Assembly (NCBI RefSeq): GCF_009664835.1
Contig: NZ_CP045929.1
Coordinates: 3,658,001-3,722,000 of the forward strand
Direction: 5' to 3'
DNA from: Allosaccharopolyspora coralli
Lineage (GTDB): Bacteria; Actinomycetota; Actinomycetes; Mycobacteriales; Pseudonocardiaceae
Length of the DNA: 64,000 bases
In this document: piece by piece, positions 18,268 to 28,002 of the stretch
How positions within the stretch are numbered: the stretch's first letter is position 1
Layout of the letters: every line of letters begins with the position of its first letter
Notes under the pieces: model-generated
Databases searched by the model: none
What the model saw: only the letters and a program-made list of their open reading frames with translations
Told to the model about the DNA's origin: nothing
Position numbers and translations under genes: made by a program

Positions 18268-18294
18268 GGCCCGGCAGGGCACTCGGCCGCACCC

Positions 18295-18336
18295 GTCAGA
18301 ACAAGGTGAGCGGGTGTCAGAACAGGGTCACCGGGT
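18295..18336. repeat. 21-bp tandem duplication across the rseP stop codon
   Basis: Units 18295-18315 and 18316-18336 match at 18 of 21 positions. On the coding strand the unit covers PVTLF-stop, and the second copy, in the same frame, reads PLTLF-stop. It looks like a duplication by slippage. Confidence 0.85.
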
Positions 18337-19600
18337 TGACTATGTCGGCGACCAGTACCAGCAGCGAGTACGCGATGAACACGAGACTCACCGCGTAGGC
18401 CAGCGGCATGAGCTTGGCGGTGTCGAACGGACCCGGGTCCTTGCGTCGGAAGAGCTTGGCGAACCCGCGGCGCACGGACTCCCACATGGCACCGGCGATG
18501 TGGCCGCCGTCGAGCGGCAGGATCGGCAGCATGTTCAGCACGAACAGCGACAGGTTCACCCCGGCCAGCAAGTTGACCATGGTGATGAGCCGCTCGTCCA
18601 CGCTCGCCTGCTCGTAGGAGAGCACCTCGCCCCCGATTCGGCTCGCACCGACGATGCCGACGGGCGAGTCCTGTTCCCGCTCGTCCCCGCCGATGGCGGC
18701 GACGAGGTCCGGGACGCGCTGCGGGAGCTGCAGGACCTTCTGCACGGTGAGGGTGATGATCTCGCCGAACCGCTGGGCGACCTCCCCCGGCCCTTGCTGG
18801 ACGAGCACCTGGGTGGGGGCGAGACCGAGGAAGCCGACGCGTTCGGTGTCCCCCGAGCCGTCGAGTGCGTACTGCTCGCTCTGCATGAGCGTGGCGGTGA
18901 GCATCTCGCGCTGGCCGTCGCGTTCGACCACGACCGGAACGGTGCCACTGGAGTTGCGGATGGCCACCCGCAGCTCGTCCCAGCTGGCGTAGGACCTGCC
19001 GTCGAACTCGACGATCTCGTCGCCGGGCTGGAATCCGGCCTGCGCGGCGGGGGACGGCGGCGCTCCGGCGGGGCAGTTCTCCTTGTCCTGCGCGTCGGCG
19101 GGAATGACGCATTCGCTGACGGTGGCGACCGTCTTCGTCGGTTCCTGCGCGCCGTAGCCCATGAGGATGCCCGCGAAGATGCCGATGGCCAGAATCAGGT
19201 TCATGAACGGGCCGCCGAACATGACGATGATCCGTTTCCACGGGGAGCGCTGGTAGAACTGCCGGTGCGCGTCCTGTGGGGTGACCTCCTCGGCGGCGGC
19301 CTGCCGGGCGTCCTCGATCATGACTCGCCACGGCGCCGAGGAGGCGGTGCGCCCGTACTCCTCCTCCTTCTGCGGCGGGAACATGCCGATCATGCGGATG
19401 TAGCCGCCGAACGGGATGGCCTTGATCCCGTACTCGGTGTCGCCCTTCTTCCGCGACCAGACGGTGCGCCCGAACCCGACCATGTACTGGGTGACCTTGA
19501 CGCCGAACATCTTCGCGGCCGCGAGGTGGCCCAGCTCGTGCCAGGCGATGGAGACCAGCAGCCCCACGAAGAAGATCAGTATTCCCAGGACCACCAGCAT
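18317..19600 (-). CDS. rseP: Site-2 zinc metalloprotease RseP/Rip1 (M50)
   Basis: Intramembrane protease that cuts anti-sigma factors and other membrane proteins. The 427-residue protein has HELGH at residues 21-25 in the first membrane helix, a PDZ-like domain in the middle (GFQPGDEIVEFDGRSYASWD) and the second metal-site motif PILPLDGGH near the C-terminus. ATG 19600 overlaps the dxr stop by one base (TGATG), indicating coupled translation. The last 21 bases of the gene are tandemly duplicated just past the stop (18295-18336). Mycobacterial Rip1 is likewise encoded next to dxr and ispG. Confidence 0.95.
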   Translation of the reverse strand: MLVVLGILIFFVGLLVSIAWHELGHLAAAKMFGVKVTQYMVGFGRTVWSRKKGDTEYGIKAIPFGGYIRMIGMFPPQKEEEYGRTASSAPWRVMIEDARQAAAEEVTPQDAHRQFYQRSPWKRIIVMFGGPFMNLILAIGIFAGILMGYGAQEPTKTVATVSECVIPADAQDKENCPAGAPPSPAAQAGFQPGDEIVEFDGRSYASWDELRVAIRNSSGTVPVVVERDGQREMLTATLMQSEQYALDGSGDTERVGFLGLAPTQVLVQQGPGEVAQRFGEIITLTVQKVLQLPQRVPDLVAAIGGDEREQDSPVGIVGASRIGGEVLSYEQASVDERLITMVNLLAGVNLSLFVLNMLPILPLDGGHIAGAMWESVRRGFAKLFRRKDPGPFDTAKLMPLAYAVSLVFIAYSLLVLVADIVNPVTLF

Positions 19601-20892
19601 CAGTTCGCACTCCTCGTTGCGGCCAGCTCTCGGGCCTTCGCGCGTGCCCACCGCTCGGCCGCGAACACCTCGTCGACGCTCGCCGGTTCGGACCGCCACG
19701 AGTCGGCCGCCGCGAGTACGTCACCCACAGTGTCCACGATGCCGGTGAATCCGGTGCGGCCTTGCACGAACGCCTCGAGTGCTTCCTCGTTGGCGGCGTT
19801 GTAGACGGCGGGCAGACAACCGCCTTCGCTGCCTGCGTGACGGGCCAGCGACACGGCGGGAAAGGCTACCTCGTCCAGTGGTTCGAACGTCCACGCGGTG
19901 GCCTCGGCAAAGGAGAGTGCGGGCGCCGCCCCGGCGACCCGGTGCGGCCAGTCGAGGCCGAGCGACAACGGCAGCCGCATGTCGGGCGGACTGGCCTGGG
20001 CGAGGGTGGAACCGTCGGTGAACGTCACCATCGAGTGCACGATCGACTGCGGGTGGACGACCACGTCGATCCGGTCGTAGGCGAGGTCGAACAGCAGGTG
20101 GGCCTCGATGAGTTCGAGTCCCTTGTTCACCAGGGTCGCTGAGTTGATCGTGACGACGCTGCCCATGGTCCAGGTGGGGTGGGCCATCGCCTGCTCCACC
20201 GTCACCTCCGCGAGTTGCTCGCGGTTCCGGCCCCGGAACGGGCCGCCCGAGGCGGTGAGCACGAGCCGGTCGACCTCGTCGGCGCGCCCCCCGGCCAGGC
20301 ACTGCGCGAGCGCGGAGTGTTCGGAGTCGACGGGCACGATCTGGCCGGGTGCGGCGCGGGCGAGGACGAGCGGTCCGCCCGCGATGAGCGATTCCTTGTT
20401 GGCGAGGGCCAGCTGCGCACCGGTGTCCAGCACGGCCAACGTGGGCGCCAGGCCACGGGAGCCGTCGATGCCGTTGAGCACGACGTCCGCCGGGGTGCTG
20501 CGCACCAGATCGACGGTCGCGTCCGGGCCGCCGAGCAGACGTGGGATCCGGAACTCGCCGTCGCGGTAGCCGCGGCGCTGCGCTTCGGCGTAGAGCGCGA
20601 GCTGCACGTCCTCCAGCGCCGTGCCCCGCGCCACCGCGACGGCGTCGACGTCGAACTCGAGTGCCTGCTGGGCGAGCTGCCGCGGGTCACTGCCGCCCGC
20701 GGCGAGCCCGGCCACGTGGAACCGCTTCGGGTTGCGCCGGATGACGTCGAGTGCCTGCGTCCCGGTGGAGCCGGTGGAGCCGAGGACGACGACCGACCTC
20801 GGGTCCCCTGACTCGGGACCTGCGGAGGCCGCCTGCCCGGAGCGGGCGACCGGTGGCGGCGCTGGGGAATCGGAAGCACTCATCGCCGCCAT
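19600..20892 (-). CDS. dxr: 1-deoxy-D-xylulose 5-phosphate reductoisomerase
   Basis: Second enzyme of the MEP pathway, making MEP from DXP with NADPH and a divalent metal. Visible are [15 protein letters not shown] (NADPH-binding), [17 protein letters not shown] with metal/substrate residues, [10 protein letters not shown] and [18 protein letters not shown] cut to its core [14 protein letters not shown]. About 430 residues. ATG 20892 follows a GGGGA; ATG 20883 three codons later is an alternative. The stop overlaps the rseP start by one base. Confidence 0.96.
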   Translation of the reverse strand: MAAMSASDSPAPPPVARSGQAASAGPESGDPRSVVVLGSTGSTGTQALDVIRRNPKRFHVAGLAAGGSDPRQLAQQALEFDVDAVAVARGTALEDVQLALYAEAQRRGYRDGEFRIPRLLGGPDATVDLVRSTPADVVLNGIDGSRGLAPTLAVLDTGAQLALANKESLIAGGPLVLARAAPGQIVPVDSEHSALAQCLAGGRADEVDRLVLTASGGPFRGRNREQLAEVTVEQAMAHPTWTMGSVVTINSATLVNKGLELIEAHLLFDLAYDRIDVVVHPQSIVHSMVTFTDGSTLAQASPPDMRLPLSLGLDWPHRVAGAAPALSFAEATAWTFEPLDEVAFPAVSLARHAGSEGGCLPAVYNAANEEALEAFVQGRTGFTGIVDTVGDVLAAADSWRSEPASVDEVFAAERWARAKARELAATRSAN

Positions 20893-21035
20893 TGTCCCCG
20901 AAGTGAGTGAGGTCCCGGCGCTCGCAGTGCGCGCGCCCCGTTTCGGCGTCACGATCAGCAGTGTCACCGTCGCCCGCCGGGACGCCGTCACGGCGTGTCC
21001 CCGGGCGGGGCGGCCACGCCAGGAAGGGGCGCGCC

Positions 21036-21308
21036 ATGGGTTTCATCGGTTGGATCGTGCTCGGGCTCATCGCTGGTGCACTCGCCAAGCTCATCATGCC
21101 GGGTAAGGACCCGGGTGGGATCTTCGTCACGCTGCTGCTGGGCGTGGTGGGTGCGTTCATCGGCGGTCTGCTGGGCAGCTGGATCTTCGGGGTGGGGATC
21201 GAACAGTTCTGGTCCATCACCACCTGGCTGCTGGCGATCGCGGGCTCGGTGATCGTGCTCGGCATCTACCGCTTGGTGGTCGGCCGCACCAAGGCCGTCA
21301 AGGGCTGA
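21036..21308 (+). CDS. GlsB/YeaQ/YmgE-family small membrane protein
   Basis: A 90-residue protein made of three hydrophobic helices with glycine zipper patterns ([32 protein letters not shown]). It starts at ATG 21036 behind AGGAAGGGG. It belongs to the transglycosylase-associated / GlsB stress protein family of inner-membrane proteins; the function is not established. It is transcribed away from dxr and followed by a hairpin terminator. Confidence 0.88.
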   Translation: MGFIGWIVLGLIAGALAKLIMPGKDPGGIFVTLLLGVVGAFIGGLLGSWIFGVGIEQFWSITTWLLAIAGSVIVLGIYRLVVGRTKAVKG

Positions 21309-21350
21309 AGGGGCTGCTCGGGAGCCCCAGACCACCCGGGAGTCGCACGC

Positions 21351-21380
21351 AAGGCCGGGCGCACACGGGCGCTCGGCCTT
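21351..21380 (+). terminator. Rho-independent terminator candidate after the GlsB-like gene
   Basis: AAGGCCGGGCGC (21351-21362) pairs with GCGCTCGGCCTT (21369-21380) with one G-T wobble, giving a 12-bp stem and 6-base loop, followed by TTGTTCT. It is 43 bp past the stop codon. A smaller GGGGCT/AGCCCC hairpin lies directly after the stop (21310-21328). Confidence 0.7.
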
Positions 21381-21523
21381 GTTCTCCTGCCGTACTCCGG
21401 TTCTCCCGTCCTCCTGCGCGGGCGGACGGCGCGAATGTGCAAAGATGACCCTGCGCGATCCGCACCGCCGGACCGCGCAGGAGCGTGTCGGTGCCCACGC
21501 GCGGGCAGTGCAGAGGAGGAACC

Positions 21524-21808
21524 GTGGCGAACACGGAACTGGAGACCAAGCCGAGCACGGCCGTCGATCCGCACGACGAGCCGTCGGCGGAGTGGGGCTG
21601 GCACGGTGGCTTCCCGAAGGCCACGCAGGCCGCAGGCTGGTTCTCCGTGTTCGCCTGCCTGATCATGCTCTACGGCAACCACCAGGGGATTCTCAGTGGC
21701 GGTGACGGCTTCAAGACCGCGGACATGTGGTTGATCGGCATCGCACTCGCGCTGGCCATCGGCCTGGTGCACGACGTGCGCAGGCGCCGCACCGCCTGGC
21801 GGCGCTGA
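21524..21808 (+). CDS. DUF2631-type small membrane protein
   Basis: A 94-residue protein with an acidic N-terminus, the conserved WGWHGGFPKATQAAGWFS motif and two membrane helices (about 41-58 and 67-82), ending in RRRRTAW. It matches the actinobacterial DUF2631 family found near dxr in mycobacteria. Start GTG 21524 has GAGGAGGA 3 bases upstream, a better ribosome site than any nearby ATG. Function unknown. Confidence 0.82.
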   Translation: MANTELETKPSTAVDPHDEPSAEWGWHGGFPKATQAAGWFSVFACLIMLYGNHQGILSGGDGFKTADMWLIGIALALAIGLVHDVRRRRTAWRR

Positions 21809-21849
21809 GCCGCGCACGGCACGCGCTGCAACTGGGATCGGCCCCGTGT

Positions 21850-22068
21850 TCAACGGTGCCCGCTGAGCCACATCGCGGCCAGGTGGGTCTCGATGGAGTC
21901 CGGCCGGAATCGCTCTGCTCGCGCAGCGAACTCGTCGTAGCCCACCCATCGGGCCTCGACGATCTCCTCGCCGTCGACGGTGACATCGCGGCTCGCCGCA
22001 CGCGCGTGAAAGCCGAGCATGAGGCCCGAGGGGAACGGCCAGCCTTGTGAGGCCACATACGTGACCGA
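21850..22068 (-). pseudogene. NudC (NADH pyrophosphatase) C-terminal remnant
   Basis: The 72 codons before the TGA at 21850-21852 read YVASQGWPFPSGLMLGFHAR and then DGEEIVEARWVGYDEF. This is the characteristic region just after the Nudix box of NADH/NAD-capped-RNA pyrophosphatase NudC (SQPWPFPxSLM). The Nudix box, zinc-binding region and N-terminus cannot be found upstream in any frame before the next gene. I therefore call a decayed fragment. No start codon with a ribosome site precedes it. Confidence 0.65.
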
Positions 22069-22301
22069 CCGAGCACCACGCCGACCTCCGGTGTACGGCA
22101 GTGTGCTCACGAGAGCCCCCAGAACGCTGATGTCGACGATCCCGCAGCCAGCGGCGAGGTGAGTTCCGCCGCAGAGCCACCAACGCAGATCAATCCGAGC
22201 ACCCTCCAGCCTGCTGCGGTGGTGAAACTCACCCGTCCGCGACCGAGCGCGAAACGCTGCACCACCCGTCATCGCGGGCGGCGCAGCGTCCTCGGCGAAC
22301 C

Positions 22302-23600
22302 TCAGCTCGGCTGCACCGGGAACTGTTCCAGCAGCGGCCGGTTCTCGTCGTAGGGGATGGCCGGGTCGACCGGTGCCGGTTCCCCGCAGTTCGGGGTGCT
22401 CCCCGCTCCCGCGAAACGGTCCTGTAGCCAGTTGACGCTGCGCGGGAACGCGGCGACGAGACCGCCGACGTGGGTCGGACCGAGATTGGGCGCGAACTGG
22501 ACGTCCGCTCCGCGGGCACACCAGTCCGCGGCAAGGGTTTCGCCCTGGTCGAACGGAATGATGTCGTCGAGTTTGCTGTGCGTGAGCAGCACCGGCGTCT
22601 CGGGCGTGCGGTTGCCGATGCGCTGCTCGGCGACGATGTCGCGGAACGGCGCTTCGTCCAGATAGTCGGTGATCGGCCGTCCGTCGGCGGTCACGGACTC
22701 CGACTGCACGAACGGATACCCGACGGCGTCCTCGACGCAACCGTCTTTCAGTTCCGCCGCGTACTGACGGCCCTCGTCGTTGAGATACCGATCGAGGTCG
22801 AGGTCGTAGCCCTCGGCGAGGCCGACGACGGCGAAGCCGAGCAGTCCGGCGTACGGTCCGCCGTCGAGGTGGTGGGCCACGTTCCCGAGCTCGGCGGGCA
22901 CGGCCCCGGCGACCACTCCTTCGATGTCGAGCTCCGGGGCGTAGGTCGCGGCGAGCTCGGCTGCGGCGGCCGTCGCACCCCCTCCCTGGGAGTAGCCGTA
23001 GAGCCCCACCGGCCCGTCGTCGGGCACGCCCGCCTCCGGAAGACGCTGCGCCGCGCGGACCATGTCGAGTACGGCGTTGCCGGTGACTTCCCGGTTGACG
23101 TAGGTGTGCACATCCGGGGTGCCGAGGCCGTCGTAGTCGGTGATCGCGACCGTGTATCCCTTGGCCAGCAGGGCCCGGATCGTGACGCCTTCGTACTCGG
23201 TGCCTGCTGCCAGGCGGATCGAGGGGGCGCAGCGGTCGGCGAGGCCTTGGGTTCCGGGCGCCAAGCCGACGACAGGACGTTCCCCGGCACCGGTCCACTC
23301 ACCGTGCGGCGTGATCACGGTGCCGGTCACGGCGATCGGCGCACCCGTGCGGTCGGTCGACTTGTACATCACGCGCTGCACGTTCGCGTCGACTTCGACC
23401 GTCTTGAGGGGATCGAGGAAGAACTCCGAAGGCTCGGCACGAACGACGTCACCGTCGGCGACGGGCAGTTCAGCGGGTGGTTCGTAGAACGGCGGCCGCT
23501 CTGCGGCCGACGCGCCCGAAGGGGCGCCGGTGGCGAACACCGCCCCTATCGCTACGGCCAGCAAGGTGATCCCCACGCGGCGGGGCGGCGAAACGCGCAT
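22302..23600 (-). CDS. Secreted LIP-family triacylglycerol lipase, copy B
   Basis: A 432-residue secreted alpha/beta hydrolase of the secretory lipase (LIP) family. The signal peptide spans 1-32 (ending SGASAA), the nucleophile elbow is GYSQGG with Ser204, and a downstream Asp (KLDDIIPF) and His (GPTHVGG) complete the probable triad. Cys residues in ADRCAPS and ADWCARG are likely disulfide partners. It lies 54 bp downstream of a closely similar paralog (23655-24968) with the same domain borders, so the pair arose by tandem duplication. Probably extracellular lipid or ester degradation. Confidence 0.9.
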   Translation of the reverse strand: MRVSPPRRVGITLLAVAIGAVFATGAPSGASAAERPPFYEPPAELPVADGDVVRAEPSEFFLDPLKTVEVDANVQRVMYKSTDRTGAPIAVTGTVITPHGEWTGAGERPVVGLAPGTQGLADRCAPSIRLAAGTEYEGVTIRALLAKGYTVAITDYDGLGTPDVHTYVNREVTGNAVLDMVRAAQRLPEAGVPDDGPVGLYGYSQGGGATAAAAELAATYAPELDIEGVVAGAVPAELGNVAHHLDGGPYAGLLGFAVVGLAEGYDLDLDRYLNDEGRQYAAELKDGCVEDAVGYPFVQSESVTADGRPITDYLDEAPFRDIVAEQRIGNRTPETPVLLTHSKLDDIIPFDQGETLAADWCARGADVQFAPNLGPTHVGGLVAAFPRSVNWLQDRFAGAGSTPNCGEPAPVDPAIPYDENRPLLEQFPVQPS

Positions 23601-23654
23601 CAGTGCCTCCGGGCGAGCCCGGGCCGGCCATCTGGTGACCGGCCCGGGAGGTGA

Positions 23655-24968
23655 TCACGGCTTGAGGATCCGGTCGGTCAGCTGCGGCAGGAGCGGTGCC
23701 TGCTCGTCGTAGGGAACGGCCGGATCCGCAGGCGCCTGGTCGATGTTTCCGCAGTTGGGCGAGGTTTCCTCGCCTGCGAGGCGATCGTCGATCCACTGGA
23801 ACGCCCGGGGGAAGTTCGCGACCGCTCCGCCGACGTGGGTCGGGGCGAGGTTGGGCGCGAACTGCACGTCGGCGCCTTGAGCACACCAGTCCGCGGCCAG
23901 CGTCTTGGTCTGCTCGAACGGGATCACGTCGTCCAGCAGGCTCTGGGTGAGCAGCACCGGGACCTCCGGCTTACCGTTCCCGATCCGCTGCTCAGCCACG
24001 GCGTCCTTGAACGGCGCTTCGTCGAGGGAGTCGGTGAGCGGCCTGCCGTCCTCGGTCAGGTCCGCTGAGCGGGTGAACGCGAAGTTCGGCACCGCGTCGA
24101 GCAAGCAGGAGTCTTCGATTTCCTGCCGGTACTGCTCGCCCTCCTCGTTGAGGACCGGTTCGAGGTCGAGGTCGTAACCCGACGCCAGCCCCGACAGCGC
24201 GTAGCCGAGGAACGCCGCGTAGAGGCCGCCGTCGAGGTTCTCGGCGACCCCGCCGAGTTCGGCGGGCACGGCACCGCCCGCGACGCCTCTGAGATCGAGT
24301 TCCGGCGCGTAGGCCGGGGCCAGCTCCGCCGCCGAGGAGACTCCGCCGCCGCCTTGGGAGTAGCCGTAGAGCACCACGGGACCGTTGTCCGGCAGGGTGG
24401 ACTCGGGCAGGTTCTGCGCCGCACGCACCGAGTCGAGCACGGCGTTGCCGGTGACCTCGCGATTGACGTAGGTGTGCACACCCGGAGTGCCGAGACCTTC
24501 GTAGTCGGTCAGGGCGACCGCGTAGCCCTTGGAGAGCATGGCCTTGATGAAGAAGCCCTCGTACTCGGTGCCGTTGGCAAGCTGCCGCGACGGGGCGCAG
24601 CGGTCGGCCATTCCCTGGGTGCCCGCCGAGAAGCCGACGACCGGGCGTTCCCCGTCACCGGTCCACTCACCGTTCGGAGTGATCACCGTTCCGGTCACCG
24701 CGATCGGCTCACCGCCACGTCCCGAGGACTTGTACATCATCCGCTGGACGTTCGCGTCGACCGGAACGGTCTTCAGCGGGTCGAGGAAGTACTCCGAGGG
24801 CTCGGACCGCACGATGTCGCCGTTCTCGGCAGGCAGCTCCGCCGGAGGCTCGTAGAACGGAGGCCGTTCCAAGGCGGGCGCGGCGGATGCCGTCGCGACG
24901 GTGAACGACGCGCCGATGGCGGCGGTCAACAGCGTCACGCCGACGCGACGGAACGGGCCAGTCTGCAC
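23655..24968 (-). CDS. Secreted LIP-family triacylglycerol lipase, copy A
   Basis: A 437-residue paralog of the neighbouring lipase. The signal peptide spans 1-30 (ATASAAPA), the nucleophile is Ser204 in GYSQGG, Asp is in LLDDVIPF and His in APTHVGG. ERPPFYEPPAELP after the signal is nearly identical in both copies. It is the promoter-proximal gene of the pair. An ACCTAC-n6-GTAGGT inverted repeat lies 29 bp upstream of its ATG, suggesting TetR-type control. The ribosome site GGAGAG is 6 bases before the start. Confidence 0.9.
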   Translation of the reverse strand: MQTGPFRRVGVTLLTAAIGASFTVATASAAPALERPPFYEPPAELPAENGDIVRSEPSEYFLDPLKTVPVDANVQRMMYKSSGRGGEPIAVTGTVITPNGEWTGDGERPVVGFSAGTQGMADRCAPSRQLANGTEYEGFFIKAMLSKGYAVALTDYEGLGTPGVHTYVNREVTGNAVLDSVRAAQNLPESTLPDNGPVVLYGYSQGGGGVSSAAELAPAYAPELDLRGVAGGAVPAELGGVAENLDGGLYAAFLGYALSGLASGYDLDLEPVLNEEGEQYRQEIEDSCLLDAVPNFAFTRSADLTEDGRPLTDSLDEAPFKDAVAEQRIGNGKPEVPVLLTQSLLDDVIPFEQTKTLAADWCAQGADVQFAPNLAPTHVGGAVANFPRAFQWIDDRLAGEETSPNCGNIDQAPADPAVPYDEQAPLLPQLTDRILKP

Positions 24969-24996
24969 GGGGCTCTCCTCAAGGCGAACGGTGTTT

Positions 24997-25014
24997 ACCT
25001 ACGATGCGGTAGGT
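24997..25014. promoter_or_regulatory. TetR-like operator upstream of the lipase pair
   Basis: ACCTAC (24997-25002) and GTAGGT (25009-25014) are perfect inverted half-sites with a 6-base spacer, preceded by TTT. It lies in the 219-bp intergenic region before the lipase start. Symmetric sites of this kind are typical for TetR-family repressors. No tetR gene is adjacent, so the cognate regulator is unknown. Confidence 0.5.
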
Positions 25015-25187
25015 TCCGAGGTCTCACGGTGACTCGATGCACATCGTGCCCGCAATCACATAGGCTACCCGGAAGTAACTTCGCAACCGGTTCGTAACCG
25101 AATATCCACTGTTCGTACTCGCACCACCACGTGAGGTCACCGAAAATTGGGGCGCGCGCGATTCATCGGGCGCGGTACGTTCCTGCC

Positions 25188-25838
25188 ATGCCAGCCGAGA
25201 TCAACTCGCTCCCGGCGCCGATGACCGCCGATGACCTCGACCGTGCCGTGCGGCTCGCTGTGGCAGTTCTGCAGAAGGCGCCCGCCGACGCATGGACCAC
25301 CAAGGCCGGCTCACTGGAGTGGGACTGCTGGGAGACCGTCGAGCACCTCAGCGACGACCTCTTCGCCTACGCCGCGAAACTGGGTCCCCCACAACCGCCT
25401 TTGGACAGCGAACTGGCCTTCGTGGCCGAGAGCCGACGCCCGGGCGGACCCGCAAACACCATTCACGCGAACCGTGAAGCCGGCCCGGTCGGCTTGTTGC
25501 AGGTGTTGGAAGCCAGCGGAGCGCTGTTGGCCGCGATGGTCCGCACGACTCACCCGCACACTCTCGCCCACCACGTCTTCGGAGCCTCGGATCCCGAAGG
25601 ATTCGCCGCGATGGGGATCGTCGAGACCCTCGTGCACACCCACGACCTTGCAGCAGGACTCGGACTCACCTGGGACCCACCTGCCGACCTGTGTGCGCGA
25701 GCACTCGCCCGACTGTTCCCGGACGCACCGGAGACCGCGGATCCGTGGCCAGCCCTGCTGTGGGCCACCGGACGCACCGAACTACCCGGGCGCCCGCAGC
25801 TGACCACCTGGCGCTGGTACGGCGAACCCCGGACGTGA
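25188..25838 (+). CDS. DinB/maleylpyruvate-isomerase-like protein
   Basis: A 216-residue protein of the DinB-like four-helix fold. WETVEHLSDDLFAYAAKLG near residue 45, reduced here to its key part VEHLSDDL, and VETLVHTHDLAAGLG near 148 carry the His residues that bind metal in mycothiol-dependent maleylpyruvate isomerases. It lacks a second recognisable domain. It is transcribed alone and convergent with rlmN. It may be a mycothiol-dependent transferase or isomerase; the reaction is not identifiable. Confidence 0.65.
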   Translation: MPAEINSLPAPMTADDLDRAVRLAVAVLQKAPADAWTTKAGSLEWDCWETVEHLSDDLFAYAAKLGPPQPPLDSELAFVAESRRPGGPANTIHANREAGPVGLLQVLEASGALLAAMVRTTHPHTLAHHVFGASDPEGFAAMGIVETLVHTHDLAAGLGLTWDPPADLCARALARLFPDAPETADPWPALLWATGRTELPGRPQLTTWRWYGEPRT

Positions 25839-25856
25839 GGACTGAAGCGCCGGAGC

Positions 25857-26969
25857 TCAGCTTTCGGCGGCGAGCTGGCCGCACGCGGCGGCGATCTCCT
25901 GACCACGGGTGTCCCGGACGGTGCAGGGAACGCCCGCGTCGCGGACGCGACGGACGAACTCCCGTTCCACCGGCTTCGGGCTCGCGTCCCACTTGCTGCC
26001 CGGGGTCGGGTTCAGCGGGATCAGGTTGACGTGCGCGAACTGGCCCAGGTGGCGATGCAGGAGCTTGCCGAGCAGATCCGCCCGCCACGGGTGATCGTTG
26101 ACGTCGCGGATGAGTGCGTACTCGATGGAGACCCGGCGGCCGGTGTTGTCCGCGTAGCCACGCGCGGCGTCCAGCACCTCGGCGACCTTCCAGCGGTTGT
26201 TCACCGGAACCAGGGTGTCGCGAAGTTCGTCGTCCGGCGTGTGCAGCGACACCGCGAGGGTGACGTGCAGGTCCTCGGCGGTCATCTTCCTGATCGCGGG
26301 TGCCAGGCCGACGGTCGAGACCGTGACCGAACGCTGCGAGAGACCGAGGCCGTCCGGGGGCGGGTCGCAGATCCGGTGGACGGCGTCGATCACGCGGCGG
26401 TAATTCGCCAACGGCTCGCCCATCCCCATGAACACGACGTTGGACAACCGTCCGGGGCCGCCGGGCACGTCGCCGTCCCGCATCATCGCGGCGGCCGAAC
26501 GCACCTGGTCGACGATCTCCGCTGTCGAGAGGTTGCGCTGCAGACCACCCTGGCCGGTCGCGCAGAACGGGCACGCCATTCCGCAGCCCGCCTGGCTGGA
26601 GATGCACACGGTCGCCCGGTCCGGGTACCGCATGAGGACGCTCTCCAGCATCGTCCCGTCGTGGGCCTTCCAGAGCGTCTTCCGTGTCGTGCCCTCGTCG
26701 GTGTCGAGGCCGCGCACGGACGTGAGCAGCGTGGGGAACAGCTCCTTGCCGAGCCGCTCGCGACTCGCGGCCGGGATGTCGGTCATCGAGTCGACGTCGG
26801 CGTTGAGCTTGCCGAAATACTGATGGGCCAGCTGCTTGGCTCGGAACGGCTTCTCTCCCAGCTCGCTGACCGCGTCCGCGCGCTCCTGTGCCGAGAGGTC
26901 GGCGAGATGACGCGAGGGCATGCCCTTGCGGGGGGCGTCGAAGACGAGCGGAAGCGAGGTCGCAGACAT
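25857..26969 (-). CDS. rlmN: Dual-specificity rRNA/tRNA adenine-C2 methyltransferase
   Basis: Radical-SAM enzyme that methylates A2503 of 23S rRNA and A37 of some tRNAs. The 370-residue protein has [11 protein letters not shown] (the [4Fe-4S] C-x3-C-x2-C site), [16 protein letters not shown] and the C-terminal [19 protein letters not shown], which holds the resolving cysteine. ATG 26969 precedes the conserved part; the longer open frame upstream is antisense to the Mn/Zn transporter gene. It is divergent from that gene, with 85 bp between them. Confidence 0.96.
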   Translation of the reverse strand: MSATSLPLVFDAPRKGMPSRHLADLSAQERADAVSELGEKPFRAKQLAHQYFGKLNADVDSMTDIPAASRERLGKELFPTLLTSVRGLDTDEGTTRKTLWKAHDGTMLESVLMRYPDRATVCISSQAGCGMACPFCATGQGGLQRNLSTAEIVDQVRSAAAMMRDGDVPGGPGRLSNVVFMGMGEPLANYRRVIDAVHRICDPPPDGLGLSQRSVTVSTVGLAPAIRKMTAEDLHVTLAVSLHTPDDELRDTLVPVNNRWKVAEVLDAARGYADNTGRRVSIEYALIRDVNDHPWRADLLGKLLHRHLGQFAHVNLIPLNPTPGSKWDASPKPVEREFVRRVRDAGVPCTVRDTRGQEIAAACGQLAAES

Positions 26970-27054
26970 AGCGCCGCTATTCTCCCACGTCGCCGCGCAT
27001 CGGAACGGCGGAGGGGCTTGGTAGTCCGCATACCCACTCAGTAGAGTTTTCGTC

Positions 27055-28002
27055 ATGCCGAAACTCGTCGTCACGTCCAGGCGAAAACACGGTGTGGGCG
27101 CGGCGATCCTGTGTGTGATCGTCTCCGCGCTGGTGAGTTCGTGTGCGACAGGGGTCGGCGCCCCGAACGACCCGCGCAAGCACGTCGTCACCACCTTCAC
27201 GGTGCTGGCCGACATGACCCGGGCCGTGGCGGGCGACACCGTGTCCGTGGAGTCGATCACGAAACCCGGCTCGGAGATCCACGAGTACCAGCCGACTCCC
27301 AGCGACCTGATGCGCGGGGCGCGTGCCGACCTGGTGCTCGACAACGGCTTCGGGTTGGAACGGTGGTTCGAGCGGTTCCTCGACCAGACCGAGTCGCCAC
27401 ACGTCACCCTCACCGACGGGGTCGAACCGATCTCCATCGGCGACCGTGACACTTCCGACGGCCGTGCCGTCAATCCGCACGCCTGGATGTCGCCTGCGAA
27501 CGCGAAGATCTACGTCGCCAACATCCGCGATGCCCTCGTCGAGCTGGAGCCCGCCCATGCGGCGGAGTTTCACGCCAATGCGAACGCATACCTCGCCGAG
27601 CTCGACGCGATCGAACGCACGCTCGCGGCCGAACTGCGTGCCGTACCCGAGCCCCATCGCGCACTGGTCACCTGCGAGGGAGCGTTCAGCTACCTGGCAC
27701 GCGACGCCGGGCTCCGCGAGGCGTACCTGTGGCCGGTGAACAGCGACCAGGAGGGCACGCCACAGCAGGTGAAGAACACCACCGCATTCGTCAGGGACAA
27801 CGACGTACCGGCCGTGTTCTGCGAATCGACGGTGAATCCGCAGGCACAGCACCAGGTCGCGGAAGAAGCCGACGCCCGGTTCGCCGGGACGCTGTACGTG
27901 GACTCGTTGTCCGCCCCGGACGGCCCGGTGCCGACCTATCTGGACCTGCTGCGTCACGACACCCGCACCATCCTCGACGGACTCGGGGGAACGAACCGAT
28001 GA
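27055..28002 (+). CDS. Metal ABC transporter substrate-binding lipoprotein (ZnuA/MntA-type)
   Basis: A 315-residue cluster A-I solute-binding protein. The lipoprotein signal has its lipidated Cys at position 30 (ALVSSC). Probable metal ligands are His76 ([11 protein letters not shown]), His142 (NPHAWMSP), Glu257 (VFCESTVN) and Asp283 (YVDSLS). The His-His-Glu-Asp set is that of Mn-binding members (PsaA, MntC), and there is no His-rich loop typical of ZnuA. Manganese is therefore the better guess. It is coupled to the ATPase gene by an ATGA overlap. Confidence 0.9.
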   Translation: MPKLVVTSRRKHGVGAAILCVIVSALVSSCATGVGAPNDPRKHVVTTFTVLADMTRAVAGDTVSVESITKPGSEIHEYQPTPSDLMRGARADLVLDNGFGLERWFERFLDQTESPHVTLTDGVEPISIGDRDTSDGRAVNPHAWMSPANAKIYVANIRDALVELEPAHAAEFHANANAYLAELDAIERTLAAELRAVPEPHRALVTCEGAFSYLARDAGLREAYLWPVNSDQEGTPQQVKNTTAFVRDNDVPAVFCESTVNPQAQHQVAEEADARFAGTLYVDSLSAPDGPVPTYLDLLRHDTRTILDGLGGTNR

